The notes: a model not told the origin generated them from the sequence alone. A DNA stretch of 51,175 nucleotides from Treponema sp. (GCA_031279635.1 JAITIC010000090.1:1-51175); one strand, 5' to 3'. Counted from the first letter of the stretch, positions 1-9,822 are shown. A program made the numbers and translations.

Positions 1-38
1 AAAAGTTTGAAAAACTTATTCGGACAGCTTCTTTAGTG

Positions 39-79
39 CGGCATTTGCGTACCGTTTCAACGAAACGGGAGCAAATGCG
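39..79. repeat. Imperfect hairpin
   Basis: GCATTTGC..CCGTTTC-aac-GAAACGG..GCAAATGC nested arms, downstream of the larB 3' end. Confidence 0.6.
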
Positions 80-80
80 A

Positions 81-117
81 GGGATGTCCATGAAGTAACA
101 AACTTCCTGGACATCCC
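81..117. repeat. Dispersed hairpin family A (GGGATGTCCA-GAAG), terminator-like
   Basis: GGGATGTCCATGAAG-taacaaa-CTTCCTGGACATCCC (one mismatch); second copy with perfect 16-bp arms at 36855-36893. Confidence 0.75.
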
Positions 118-161
118 CCAGTTCTCCGGTACCTCCGGCTGGATTTGCCTGTATTCCCTGC

Positions 162-833
162 TCAACAAGGCCCGCCACGGTTAATCAAATTCGCCTGGTA
201 GCCCGCGCCGAAGCCGTTGTCGATGTTCACCACGGAAATTCCCGGCGCACAGGAATTGAGCATGCCGAGCAGCGCGGAAAGGCCGCCGAAGGACGCGCCG
301 TAGCCCACACTGGTGGGTACCGCGATTACCGGCGCCGATACCAGCCCCGTGATAACGCCGGGAAGCGCGCCTTCCATGCCGGCCACCGCGACAATAACCC
401 GCGCCTTGCGTATGTCAGAGAGGCGGTCAAAGAGCCGGTGAATACCGGCAACGCCAAGGTCCGCGAAAAAAGCAACCTTGCTGCCGAGAAACTCCGCGGT
501 CCGCACCGCCTCCAGCGCGACGGGAAGATCGGAGGTTCCCGCGGCCACTACCGTAACGAGGCCCCTCTGCTCCTGGCGCGCCGTGCCGATGGTGAGGGTA
601 AGAGCCGTGGCATCATACAGCGCTTCGGGAAAGCGCGCGGTAACGAGAGCGGCCAGTTCGGCGGAGGCTTTTGTGGCAAGGACGGGGATGCCCTTTTCCC
701 GCATGCCCGCGATAATTGAGGCGGCCTGCTCCGCGGTTTTTCCCCGGCAATACACCGCTTCCGGATAGCCGGTGCGTTCGGCGCGCAGTGCGTCGATTAC
801 GGCGAAACCGTTCACCTTAAAATTATTTTCCAT
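162..833 (-). CDS. larB: Nickel pincer cofactor biosynthesis protein LarB
   Basis: MENNFKVNGFAVIDALRAERTGYPEAVYCRGKT...; ends NIDNGFGAGYQANLINR, typical of LarB/PurE-like proteins; the listed ORF extends upstream into larC, ATG at 833 preferred. Confidence 0.88.
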   Translation of the reverse strand: MENNFKVNGFAVIDALRAERTGYPEAVYCRGKTAEQAASIIAGMREKGIPVLATKASAELAALVTARFPEALYDATALTLTIGTARQEQRGLVTVVAAGTSDLPVALEAVRTAEFLGSKVAFFADLGVAGIHRLFDRLSDIRKARVIVAVAGMEGALPGVITGLVSAPVIAVPTSVGYGASFGGLSALLGMLNSCAPGISVVNIDNGFGAGYQANLINRGGPC

Positions 834-2040
834 TGAAGATACTCCGTTCCGCCTCGTCAAGGGAAATATTTTTTTCGCGGGCAACGCGGGCGCGGTCCTC
901 GTATTCGATTTTCGCGCGCAGTTCCTCTCCGCCCAGAAATACGCTCTTGCGCCGCACCGCGCCCGCCGCCGTTTCTTCTGTTTCCATGCCGCGCCGCAGA
1001 GACAGCCGCCGCACGGTTTGTTCGCGAAAGCCGATTGCTGTTGACTGCCTGAACAGCGTGCGGCGCAATACGTCAAGGTTTTGTTGGGCGCACAGTACGG
1101 AAACAACCACGCCGGGGCGGGACTTCTTCATGGTGCAGGGGCTGAATGTTACATCCAGCGCCCCCGCGGCAAAAAGACGTTCCATGAGAAAACCCAGCGC
1201 CTCGCCAGTCATATCGTCGATATTGGTTTCGATAAGCGTTAACTCTTCGGTGTTCCACAAATCTCCGCCCGCTTCAGCGGCTTCTTCCCTAAGCGACAGG
1301 CGCAGCACATTCGGCTTTTCAAGTTTGCGCCTGCCAATACCATAACCGGTTTTTATTTCCGTAAAAGAGGCGGTTTCGGTAAACGCGTCAACGCTGGCGG
1401 CAAGAATAGCGGCGCCGGTGGGCGTGGTCATTTCTTTTTGAAAGCCGCCGGTTTTTACCGGCAGCCCCCGACACAAAATAAGCGTCGCGGGAACAGGAAC
1501 CGGCAAAACGCCGTGGGCGCATTGCACTGTACCGCCGCCAAGTTCAATGGCGGAGGACGTTATTTTATCCGGCTTGAGTATATCAAGGCACACCGCGGTT
1601 CCGGCAATATCAATAATTGAATCCAGCGCGCCGACTTCATGAAAAGTAACTTCATCAACAGCGGTACCGTGAACCTGCGATTCCGCTTCGGCGATGCGGG
1701 TAAACATATCCAGCGAGCGCTTTTTTGCCCCTTCGCGTAACGAGGATTTTTCAATAAGGGCGCGTATGTCTTTCCACGAGCGGTGTTCATAGGTATGCGA
1801 ATATCCGCCGCCTTCATGGCGGTGATGGCCGTACTCGTGCGCGTGTTCGTCTTCCACAATGGTGCGTATACCGCTTATGCCGTTCCGTTCATCGCGGACA
1901 AATTCCAGCTTCCAGCCGTCAAGAGCGAGTTTGTCCAGTTCGCGCCCAAGTTCGTCAGGATCAACGCCCAGATCAATAAAAGCGCCGAGCGTCATGTCGC
2001 CGGATATACCGGCGAAACAATCAAAGTGCAGGGTTTTCAA
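823..2040 (-). CDS. larC: Nickel pincer cofactor biosynthesis protein LarC (single continuous ORF)
   Basis: MKTLHFDCFAGISGDMTLGAFIDLG..., His-rich segment, FHEVGALDSIIDI, NIDDMTGE motif; overlaps larB. Confidence 0.92.
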   Translation of the reverse strand: MKTLHFDCFAGISGDMTLGAFIDLGVDPDELGRELDKLALDGWKLEFVRDERNGISGIRTIVEDEHAHEYGHHRHEGGGYSHTYEHRSWKDIRALIEKSSLREGAKKRSLDMFTRIAEAESQVHGTAVDEVTFHEVGALDSIIDIAGTAVCLDILKPDKITSSAIELGGGTVQCAHGVLPVPVPATLILCRGLPVKTGGFQKEMTTPTGAAILAASVDAFTETASFTEIKTGYGIGRRKLEKPNVLRLSLREEAAEAGGDLWNTEELTLIETNIDDMTGEALGFLMERLFAAGALDVTFSPCTMKKSRPGVVVSVLCAQQNLDVLRRTLFRQSTAIGFREQTVRRLSLRRGMETEETAAGAVRRKSVFLGGEELRAKIEYEDRARVAREKNISLDEAERSIFNGK

Positions 2041-2848
2041 TTACAGAAACCTCCCGGTTCATGCTGCCCATCACATACCCTTCAAGCTCAAAGGCAACAT
2101 AAATAAAGCCGAAAGATTTAAGGGTCCGCGAAATATCGTCAAGGAGCTTTTCATCAAAAAATTTACGGCGCTCTTCCGGGGCCGCCTCTATCCGCGCCAT
2201 GCGCTCATGAGACCGTACCCGGAACTGTATAAACCCAAGGGAACGCAGATAATCCTCCGCCTTCTCAACGCGGGAAAGTTTTTCGTGGTTTATGTTTTCA
2301 CCGTAGGGGATACGTGAAGCAAGGCAGGCAAAAGCCGGTTTGTTCCACGTTGGAAGATTATACCTTTTTGAAAGGACACGTATCTCGTTTTTGTTCAGCC
2401 CCGCGTCACGCAGGGGGCTGGTGATATGCAGTTCCTCAAGCGCTTTAAGACCGGGACGGTAATCGCCCAGATCGTCAATATTGGAGCCGTCAAACACCGT
2501 CTGTATTCCCCGCTTTTTTGCCTCGTCCAAAATGCGGCCAAACTCAATTTTTTTACAATAATAGCAACGGTTACGGGGATTTGCCGCCACTTCGTCATCA
2601 ATGCTCTCTTCTTCAACAAGGATGTGCGTAATTCCAAGCTGTTCCGCAACTTTTGCGGCATAGGCAATTTCGCTTTGAGGCAGCATGGGCGAGACAATGG
2701 TTATCGCGACGGCATTTTTACCCAGCGTTTTTGACGCGGCGTAACAGAGAAAAGAGCTGTCCACCCCGCCCGAAAAGGCAACGGCGGCGCTCTCTTTGGC
2801 GGCAATACACGCAAGAAGCCGCCGGTATTTTTGTGCAATATCCGTCAT
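2021..2848 (-). CDS. larE: ATP-dependent sacrificial sulfur transferase LarE
   Basis: PP-loop SGGVDSS, NRCYYCKK and CLASRIPYGE motifs; overlaps larC. Confidence 0.9.
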   Translation of the reverse strand: MTDIAQKYRRLLACIAAKESAAVAFSGGVDSSFLCYAASKTLGKNAVAITIVSPMLPQSEIAYAAKVAEQLGITHILVEEESIDDEVAANPRNRCYYCKKIEFGRILDEAKKRGIQTVFDGSNIDDLGDYRPGLKALEELHITSPLRDAGLNKNEIRVLSKRYNLPTWNKPAFACLASRIPYGENINHEKLSRVEKAEDYLRSLGFIQFRVRSHERMARIEAAPEERRKFFDEKLLDDISRTLKSFGFIYVAFELEGYVMGSMNREVSVIENPAL

Positions 2849-2991
2849 GGGTTTCCTTAACGCAAGGATTGACGGAGTTCATCTCCCAGGGAAGCCGCTT
2901 CATGCGACCGCATATACCCATAGCACAGAAAGAACGCTTTTGTCAAGTAATTCAGTACCGCCTCAAGAATTCCGAATTCAACCATGGACCA

Positions 2992-3023
2992 CACGGACAA
3001 AAGCCAAAAGTCCGTGAGGCCGG
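2992..3023. repeat. Dispersed repeat family B copy 1
   Basis: CACGGACAAAAGCCAAAAGTCCGTGAGGCCGG, identical at 17882-17913; CACGGAC/GTCCGTG stem. Confidence 0.8.
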
Positions 3024-3128
3024 CGGTTTTATTCTATACTGCGAATTTCAAGATTGCTTACCCAAAACATAGATACGGCCGCCAAATCTATGGATATTAC
3101 CCCGTCCGTATCCCAAACACCCCGGCCA

Positions 3129-3770
3129 TTACGTCGCCGGTTTTTTTGCGGCGGCAGTTTTCACATAAAGCGGCGCAGGTTCAGGCGGGCTTGCGTCCCC
3201 GTTTTCCGCCGCCATCCATCCGGCGGAATGGGCAAGCTCTTCCCTCGTGGCAAAGGGCCTGCCACAGTTTTCGCAGCGGACCAGGTCAAAGGTTTTGCCC
3301 CAGATAAGACGGCTTTCCCCGTCCCCGGCGCACTCGATAGCGCCGGTGGGACAGACCGCGGCGCAGCTTCCGCAGCCTACGCAGTCCGCCGGGGCCTCGT
3401 CGTAAGGGGTGGAGATTTTTTTTCCTGTGCCCCGCCCCACGGCGGATATGGCGCCGGTTCCCAGTTTGGAACAGGCTTCTACGCAAAGGCCGCAGAGAAT
3501 ACAGGCCGAGGCCATGCGGTCTTTCGCGGAATCTCCGGCGCCGGCTGCCGGAAGCGACGCATAGCGATCCTCATCCGGCACGCCGTACATTTTGCAGAGC
3601 GAGGCGATCCGGCTGCCTTCGGGGGCGCAACTCCTGAGCATGGACAGGATTGTGCGGCGGATGCCCCGGATTTTTTCGCTTTCGGTGAATACTTCGCTAT
3701 CCCTGCTTAAAGGGTAGACGCAGGACACCACAACATTATTTCTTGCGGCTAACGGGGTACTTGAGGGCAA
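3129..3770 (-). CDS. Ferredoxin-like protein related to NuoG/[FeFe]-hydrogenase N-terminal region, probably 5' truncated
   Basis: Two [4Fe-4S] motifs (CILCGLCVEACSK, CVGCGSCAAVCPTGA) and a C-terminal CENCGRPF; begins at SCVYPLSRDSEVFTESEKIRGIRRTIL, the point that follows the [2Fe-2S] domain in NuoG-like proteins. Confidence 0.6.
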   Translation of the reverse strand: MPSSTPLAARNNVVVSCVYPLSRDSEVFTESEKIRGIRRTILSMLRSCAPEGSRIASLCKMYGVPDEDRYASLPAAGAGDSAKDRMASACILCGLCVEACSKLGTGAISAVGRGTGKKISTPYDEAPADCVGCGSCAAVCPTGAIECAGDGESRLIWGKTFDLVRCENCGRPFATREELAHSAGWMAAENGDASPPEPAPLYVKTAAAKKPAT

Positions 3771-3951
3771 GACTTTCGTCTACTACAGTTAAAATCTTTT
3801 GGCCTTCATTATTCAGGGTGTCTGCGGTGAGGGCTATGTTCATGGCGGCGGGGCTTACGGCGGCGTTGCTGGCGTCCTTGCCGTTTACCAAGCTTGAAAA
3901 TATTTTGGCCGAAACCTACGGCATTTTGTGTTTCCCGTTGGCGCAGGGGTG

Positions 3952-4074
3952 ACTTACACCTTGATGGAGTATATTGACCGAAACCCCGTCATGGCCGGTT
4001 TGGTACAAGATATGGGGGAATGGAAAATCTCCGGCACTAAAACAGTGCCTGGTACCCCTGCATTACCCTTTTGA
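3952..4074 (+). pseudogene. C-terminal remnant of REP-associated tyrosine transposase (RAYT/Y1_Tnp)
   Basis: Translation TYTLMEYIDRNPVMAGLVQDMGEWKISGTKTVPGTPALPF*; YI(D/E)RNPV(R/M)AGLV is the signature of this family; no N-terminal HUH domain in frame. Confidence 0.7.
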
Positions 4075-4240
4075 TATTCATACGGTTGTCAATATACTCA
4101 GAAACCGAAATTTTTGCTTGCCGTCGGATGTCGATAAATATTTGCCTAAAAAACAGTAATCAACAACCTCGCCCTGAAGCTCCCCCGCGCAAGGGGAATT
4201 CCCGGGGAGCCTCGCGACAACCATCGCGGGGCTCCCTGTT

Positions 4241-5674
4241 TTACCTGGTTCCGTAGAGGATGGCACCCTGTTTCTGCAGAATATCCTGCAGCTCAGATAC
4301 ATCCTTTTCCATTTCTCTGGGCGTAATGCCCTTTTGGGCGCATAATCCCGCGGCGACCCCCGCAGCCTGACCGGTGACCATGGTTTCCATGAGGAAGCGG
4401 TGATGGCATTGCCATTCCGCCGATATGGCCTTGCCCGCCACGAGAATATTCTCCAATCCTAGGGGTACCAATGAACGGTACGGGATATCATGAGATCCCT
4501 TATCAGGCGGCCGCTGCGTATTTACCGGAACCAAGGCGGTGTTTCCGACCGCGTGTCTGTTTCCAATGACAAAGGGGCTTTTGCCGATAACATCGGAAAA
4601 TTTTCTGGATTCATAAATATCCTGATAAACAATTTTATAATCCCCCATGATCCGGCGGGTTTCCCGGATACGGGTCTCGGGGCAAACCCTGGTGATATAG
4701 GCGTTTTCAAATCCAGGAATATGTTTTTTGAAGAAATTGAAGGCGATAACATCCAACCGGCGGCATTCTACCTCCGCCCGGGTAATATCCCGTACATCGG
4801 TACAATCAGCGTTGCCCACATGGGATGAATGCTGAAAATGGGCCAGAATTTTTCCGCCCTTGGGCATCAGGAAGAACCCAACGCCGCTCTGTCCGTGCCA
4901 TTCACCGGTCTTAATTCCCTGATCCCGAAGACTGATATAGCCCATGATTTCACCAATATCCACAATGTTATTGGTATTTTTGACCGCTTCTTCTACTTCT
5001 TCCCTGGTATAACCCCGTTCCTCGAAACGGGCCTGTTCAAACAAAAAATCTTTGATATTATCCTTGACATACCGCAGAACCTCATCCCAGTCCACACCGT
5101 CGGCGGTAAAAGCCACCGTTGCCGGTTCGAGCAGTTCCTTGGGCTGGATCTCATATTCCGCGCCAGCTTGATAACAGACCTCTCCCTCGCCGGTACAATC
5201 TATAACCACCTTTGCCAATACAATGGATCGCCCTGACGGATGTTCCACTACCACGCCTTTCACCGTATTGCCATCCCTGATAACTTCGGTGACCAGCGAA
5301 TGAAGCATCATCTCGGCCTTTTCATCGGTGAGAATCTGATATACCAATAGACCCCACCAGTCAGGATCTATATAGGAAAAAGTGTATGCCGCCCGCCAAT
5401 CGGTCAGGGTATGGGGCAGCGCGTGGCCTGTTTCCAGCAGGCGCTTGTATGTTTCATCGGCAAACCCGCCGACCACCTGTTCATGATAGGCGTTAAAAAG
5501 CCAAGCGTAGGCAAATCCCGGAGGCCCTGAGAAATTCATCTGCCCCCCAAGCTGACCGGTCCGCTCGATCAGCAATGTTTTAGCGCCGGTACGGGCGGCG
5601 GCAACAGCGGCCGTGACACCGGAAGTTCCTCCCCCGCACACCACCACATCATAAGAACCATAATAACCCAACAT
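4241..5674 (-). CDS. FAD-dependent oxidoreductase (FAD_oxidored-like), paralog 1
   Basis: N-terminal GGGTSGVTAAVAAARTGAKTLLIERTGQLGG; highly similar to 7048-8484. Confidence 0.85.
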   Translation of the reverse strand: MLGYYGSYDVVVCGGGTSGVTAAVAAARTGAKTLLIERTGQLGGQMNFSGPPGFAYAWLFNAYHEQVVGGFADETYKRLLETGHALPHTLTDWRAAYTFSYIDPDWWGLLVYQILTDEKAEMMLHSLVTEVIRDGNTVKGVVVEHPSGRSIVLAKVVIDCTGEGEVCYQAGAEYEIQPKELLEPATVAFTADGVDWDEVLRYVKDNIKDFLFEQARFEERGYTREEVEEAVKNTNNIVDIGEIMGYISLRDQGIKTGEWHGQSGVGFFLMPKGGKILAHFQHSSHVGNADCTDVRDITRAEVECRRLDVIAFNFFKKHIPGFENAYITRVCPETRIRETRRIMGDYKIVYQDIYESRKFSDVIGKSPFVIGNRHAVGNTALVPVNTQRPPDKGSHDIPYRSLVPLGLENILVAGKAISAEWQCHHRFLMETMVTGQAAGVAAGLCAQKGITPREMEKDVSELQDILQKQGAILYGTR

Positions 5675-5744
5675 ATTCTACCTCCAATAAATAGAATCTT
5701 TTATTTAGAATTTGTCCATAATGTCGACACATTATGGACAAACA

Positions 5745-6974
5745 CTATTTAACGCCCTTGGCGGTAAACATTCCTATAAGCCCCAAAAACGCTATGGGAA
5801 TCATCATAAAAAAGCCGGTTGTATATCCGAAAGACCGTACCAACAATCCGAATAACAGGGGACTGACGGCGGTCCCGCAAAGAAAGCCGGTCATCACGAT
5901 GGATACCCCTATTGATTTTTCCTTTGGATGCGATATCACGGAAGTCACTGCGGAAAACATCATTCCCGGTCCGGCCGCCGGTATACCCTGAATAACGGTG
6001 ATGAGTACCAAAAGAAAACCGGAGGGAACTAAAGGTTGGAAAACACGAAGACCAGCCATTATCACAACCGCCATTAGATAGATCCATTTATGGGTTTTCA
6101 ATTTTTCCGCGAGAAAACCGGCAAATATAGCGCAAAAGAATCCAACGACTGCGTTGAAACTGCAAATAAGCGAAGCCCTTCCCAGTTCAATCCCTCGTTC
6201 AGCGACAAGATACGAAGGCAGATAACTGAGTACGCCTATCGCGGAAAGCATAAAGAAAAATAAACCAACCGCAAGCTGCCATGTTGAAATATTTTTTAAA
6301 ACTTTCTTGATATAAAACCCTGTACTCTTATCCTGTTCTCCGTCTATAACATAAGACGCCTTTTGCCCTCCGGTCAAATTGACAATCAGGGATCTGGAGA
6401 TAAAAAAAAGCCAAAACAAAAAAGCGGCAATTGCAAGCCCAAAAGACAGCCGCCACGCGGGGCTTATTTTGCCAACCCCGGTGATACGGGGAAGCAGGGA
6501 AAAGGTTATAAACTGAGCGGTAGTGAGGCCAGAGGTGAAAATACCCATAGCAAGGGAAAATCCTTTTTTCACAAATAAAAGATTGATAAAAACGGGTCCG
6601 GAAACAGCGATAAGCACATTTCCCAATCCTGAAACGGATTGGGAAATTATTATTCCGTTATAATTGTTAAAAAAACTGCCTATCCCCGCTCCGGCCAAAA
6701 GAAGAACTATACACAACAGGCCGGCGGTACGCAGCCCTATTTTTGCCACCGCAAAACCCATCGGCAGGGTAATAAAAATATTTAAAAAAGTGGCGGAAGA
6801 AACGAGCAGCCCCGCCCGGGCGACATCAATATTGAGGGTTTCCATTAATCTGGGCAAAATGGGCTGCAGACGGTATGTGTTTATTCCTGCAATCACATAG
6901 GTGAAAAAAATCAGCGAGAGGTAAAACCATGGAGAAAGGAATCGTTGTGGTTTGTTTTGTGCATTTAATCGCAT
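5745..6974 (-). CDS. MFS transporter
   Basis: 409 aa, about 12 hydrophobic segments, MFS-like PMGFAVAKIGLRTAG loop. Confidence 0.8.
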   Translation of the reverse strand: MRLNAQNKPQRFLSPWFYLSLIFFTYVIAGINTYRLQPILPRLMETLNIDVARAGLLVSSATFLNIFITLPMGFAVAKIGLRTAGLLCIVLLLAGAGIGSFFNNYNGIIISQSVSGLGNVLIAVSGPVFINLLFVKKGFSLAMGIFTSGLTTAQFITFSLLPRITGVGKISPAWRLSFGLAIAAFLFWLFFISRSLIVNLTGGQKASYVIDGEQDKSTGFYIKKVLKNISTWQLAVGLFFFMLSAIGVLSYLPSYLVAERGIELGRASLICSFNAVVGFFCAIFAGFLAEKLKTHKWIYLMAVVIMAGLRVFQPLVPSGFLLVLITVIQGIPAAGPGMMFSAVTSVISHPKEKSIGVSIVMTGFLCGTAVSPLLFGLLVRSFGYTTGFFMMIPIAFLGLIGMFTAKGVK

Positions 6975-7047
6975 TTGATTTTCTTTCTTCGTTGAATTCG
7001 ACCCCAGCTGATAGTATGACTCCGGAGGTTTCCCCCGAAGTCAAAAA

Positions 7048-8484
7048 CTATTTCGTTCCGTCTAATATTACATCCTGCTTCCGGAGGACATCCTGGAGTT
7101 CAGACACGTCTTTTTCCATTTCCCGGGGGGTTATTCCTTTTTTTGCGCAAAGCGCCGCGGCGGCCCCCGCGGCCTGACCTGTAACTATAGTCTCCATAAG
7201 AAAACGATGATGACACTCCCGGTGCGCGGAGATCGCCTTGCCTGCAATCAACAGGTTTTCAAGGCCGATAGGAACAAGGGCCCTGTACGGAATGTCATGG
7301 GAACCCTTATCTTTTGGTTTGCCCGCGTTGGGAAGCGTGACCAGCGCCGAAGTACCGACCGCATGTTTGCTTCCGGTGCCGAAGGGGCTCTTTCCGATCA
7401 CGTCTTTAAATTTTCGTGACTCAAGAATATCCTCGGGCATAATCTTGTAGTCTCCCATAATCCGGCGGGTTTCTCTGACCCTAGCTTCGGGACATACCCT
7501 GGTAATATAGGCGTTTTCGAAACCGGGAACATACTTTTTAAAGAAGTTAAAGGCGATAACGTCCTGCCTGCGGGCTTCGATTTCCACGCGGGTAATATCT
7601 CTCACATCGGTGGCATCAGTTTTTCCCACATGGGAAGAATGTTGAAAATGGGCCAAGATTCTGCCGCCTTTGGGCATGAGGAAGAACCCAACGCCACTCT
7701 GTCCATGCCACCCACCGGTCTTGAGGCCCTGATCTCTCAGGCTTATGTACCCCATGATCTCACCGATTTCAAGGATGCTTTTCGCCTTTTTAATTTCCGC
7801 TTCCACGGTTTCCCTGGTATATCCTCTGGCAGTATAATCCGCCTGTTCAAAAAGGAAATCCTTCAAATTATCTTTTATATATTGCAGGGCCTTGTCCCAA
7901 TCGACCCCGTCGGCGGTAAAAGCAACCGTAGAAGGTTCCAGTACATCCCGGGACTCAATCTCATACTGAGCACCGGCCTGGCAGCCTACTTCCCCCTCAC
8001 CAGTACAGTCAATTACCACCTTGGCCAGTACAATGGATCGCCCCGAAGGATGCTCCACGACCACGCCTTTAAGTCCGCTGCCTTCCTTAATCACATCGGT
8101 TACCAGAGAATGAAGCATCATTTCCGCTTTTTCTTCCGTAAGGATCTGATACACCAAAAGCCCCCACCAATCAGGATCCACATAAGAAAACACATAGGAC
8201 CCCCGCCAATCGGTTAAGGTATGGGGCAGGGCGTGGCCCATTTCCAGCAGCCTTTTGTGGGTCTCCCCCGCAAAACCTGCTATTACCTGCTCGTGAAGCG
8301 CGTTAAACAGATAGGCATAGGAAAATCCCGGAGGACCGGAAAAATTCATCTGCCCCCCCAACTGTCCCGTGCGCTCAATCAGCAGTGTTTTGGCGCCGGT
8401 CCGCGCCGAGGCCACTGCAGCGGTAACTCCCGAAGTCCCACCGCCGCAGACAACAACGTCATAAGAACCATAATAATGCAACAT
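7048..8484 (-). CDS. FAD-dependent oxidoreductase, paralog 2
   Basis: Same architecture and near-identical N-terminus as 4241-5674. Confidence 0.85.
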   Translation of the reverse strand: MLHYYGSYDVVVCGGGTSGVTAAVASARTGAKTLLIERTGQLGGQMNFSGPPGFSYAYLFNALHEQVIAGFAGETHKRLLEMGHALPHTLTDWRGSYVFSYVDPDWWGLLVYQILTEEKAEMMLHSLVTDVIKEGSGLKGVVVEHPSGRSIVLAKVVIDCTGEGEVGCQAGAQYEIESRDVLEPSTVAFTADGVDWDKALQYIKDNLKDFLFEQADYTARGYTRETVEAEIKKAKSILEIGEIMGYISLRDQGLKTGGWHGQSGVGFFLMPKGGRILAHFQHSSHVGKTDATDVRDITRVEIEARRQDVIAFNFFKKYVPGFENAYITRVCPEARVRETRRIMGDYKIMPEDILESRKFKDVIGKSPFGTGSKHAVGTSALVTLPNAGKPKDKGSHDIPYRALVPIGLENLLIAGKAISAHRECHHRFLMETIVTGQAAGAAAALCAKKGITPREMEKDVSELQDVLRKQDVILDGTK

Positions 8485-8511
8485 ACGTCAACCTCCTCGT
8501 ATCAAATTATT

Positions 8512-9822
8512 TTATCTGGGCACATAACCCAAAAGCGTTTTTGGAAGAAACAAAACAATATCCGGGAAAAAGGTAATAAGCAGCAATACGATAATCATGG
8601 CAGGGAGGTATTTTACCGCTTCCTTGGTAACATCCTTTACCGGAACCTTGGCCACCCCGGAAACCACAAAAAGGCAGATGCCAAAAGGCGGAGTAATAAC
8701 ACCGATGATCAGGGCCAAGGTCATGACCACCCCAAACTGCACAGGATCTATACCGATGGATTTAATGACCGGGAACACGATGGGAGCGCACAGGAGGACT
8801 GCACAGGTGGAGTCTATAAAACAGCCGATGATCAGAAATATTACTAGACAAGACAGAAGAACGATGGTATTACCGTTTAAGGCCGCCACATTTTGCATCC
8901 AGGCAGTTATCATTTGGGGAAGGCCTTCCCGCATTAATACCCAGGTAAACACACTGGCCGAGGTCATGATTATAAGCAAGGGGCCGCAGGCGGCAGTGGT
9001 TTGTTTTAAGGTCTGCCAGAGCAGCTTAATGGTCAGTTTTTTATAAACAACCCCAAGAAAAATAGAATACAGAGCCGCCACGACCGCCGCTTCGGTGGGG
9101 GTGCAGATTCCCGCCCAGATGGAACCCATGATAATGACAAAGGTCATCAGGGCGGGGATTGACTCCAGCACGCTTTTGATAACACCCCGGAGGGGAACTT
9201 TTGTGCTTGGCCAGGACCTGCCCTCTTTTGTCACCACCGAACGAATCGCGATCTGAACCATCAGGGCGCTGCAGAGTATCACCCCCGGCACAAAGCCGCC
9301 GAAGAACATGCTCGCCACCGAAATTTCCGCCACCGTACCGATCAGCACCATCGCCGCGCTGGGGGGAATAATGGGCCCCAGCACACTGGAAGCCGCGGTT
9401 ATACCCGCCGCAAATTCAAGTTTGTACCCGGCCCGTTTCATCATCCTCATTTCCACGAGCCCCAGACCACCCGCGTCCGCGATGGCGGAGCCGGACATAG
9501 AGGCGAAGAGGGCGCTGCAAAAGGCGTTGGCGTGGGCCATTCCGCCGCGGAAACGCCCCACGGTGGCGATGGAAAGTTTGAAAAGCCTGTCCGTTACCCC
9601 GCAGGAATTCATAAGACGGCCGACAAAGAGAAAACCGGGAAGGCATATCAGGGTAAACGAAGTCATATAACTCATCATGTTCTGGGCGATAATCGTATCG
9701 GGCATCCGGGGATTCATAAAAAGCCAAAAGATACAGGGAAGCCCCAGGGAAAAAAGTACCGGAAAACCGAGAAATAAAAAGACAAAAAAGAGAATGATAA
9801 CCACCATCATTGACAAACTCAT
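8512..9822 (-). CDS. TRAP transporter large permease (DctM family)
   Basis: 436 aa; SGSAIADAGGLG, GPIIPPSAAMV, ITPPFGICLFV motifs. Confidence 0.93.
   Translation of the reverse strand: MSLSMMVVIILFFVFLFLGFPVLFSLGLPCIFWLFMNPRMPDTIIAQNMMSYMTSFTLICLPGFLFVGRLMNSCGVTDRLFKLSIATVGRFRGGMAHANAFCSALFASMSGSAIADAGGLGLVEMRMMKRAGYKLEFAAGITAASSVLGPIIPPSAAMVLIGTVAEISVASMFFGGFVPGVILCSALMVQIAIRSVVTKEGRSWPSTKVPLRGVIKSVLESIPALMTFVIIMGSIWAGICTPTEAAVVAALYSIFLGVVYKKLTIKLLWQTLKQTTAACGPLLIIMTSASVFTWVLMREGLPQMITAWMQNVAALNGNTIVLLSCLVIFLIIGCFIDSTCAVLLCAPIVFPVIKSIGIDPVQFGVVMTLALIIGVITPPFGICLFVVSGVAKVPVKDVTKEAVKYLPAMIIVLLLITFFPDIVLFLPKTLLGYVPR

Noticed and set aside
1073-1258. Possible larC programmed frameshift as in Lactobacillus
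   Set aside because: larC is a single uninterrupted 405-aa ORF here.
3054-3710. 218-aa plus-strand ORF
   Set aside because: Antisense to the ferredoxin-like ORF with Cys cluster motifs; no recognisable domain.
4213-4241. Intrinsic terminator after the FAD oxidoreductase operon
   Set aside because: GGGAGCC.CGCGA/TCGCG.GGCTCCC hairpin is present but lacks a U-run in the transcribed (minus) direction and overlaps the stop codon; kept only as a hairpin.
7630-8217. 195-aa plus-strand ORF opposite FAD oxidoreductase 2
   Set aside because: A similar shadow ORF (4829-5236) appears opposite paralog 1, as expected from duplicated coding sequence; not independent evidence of a gene.
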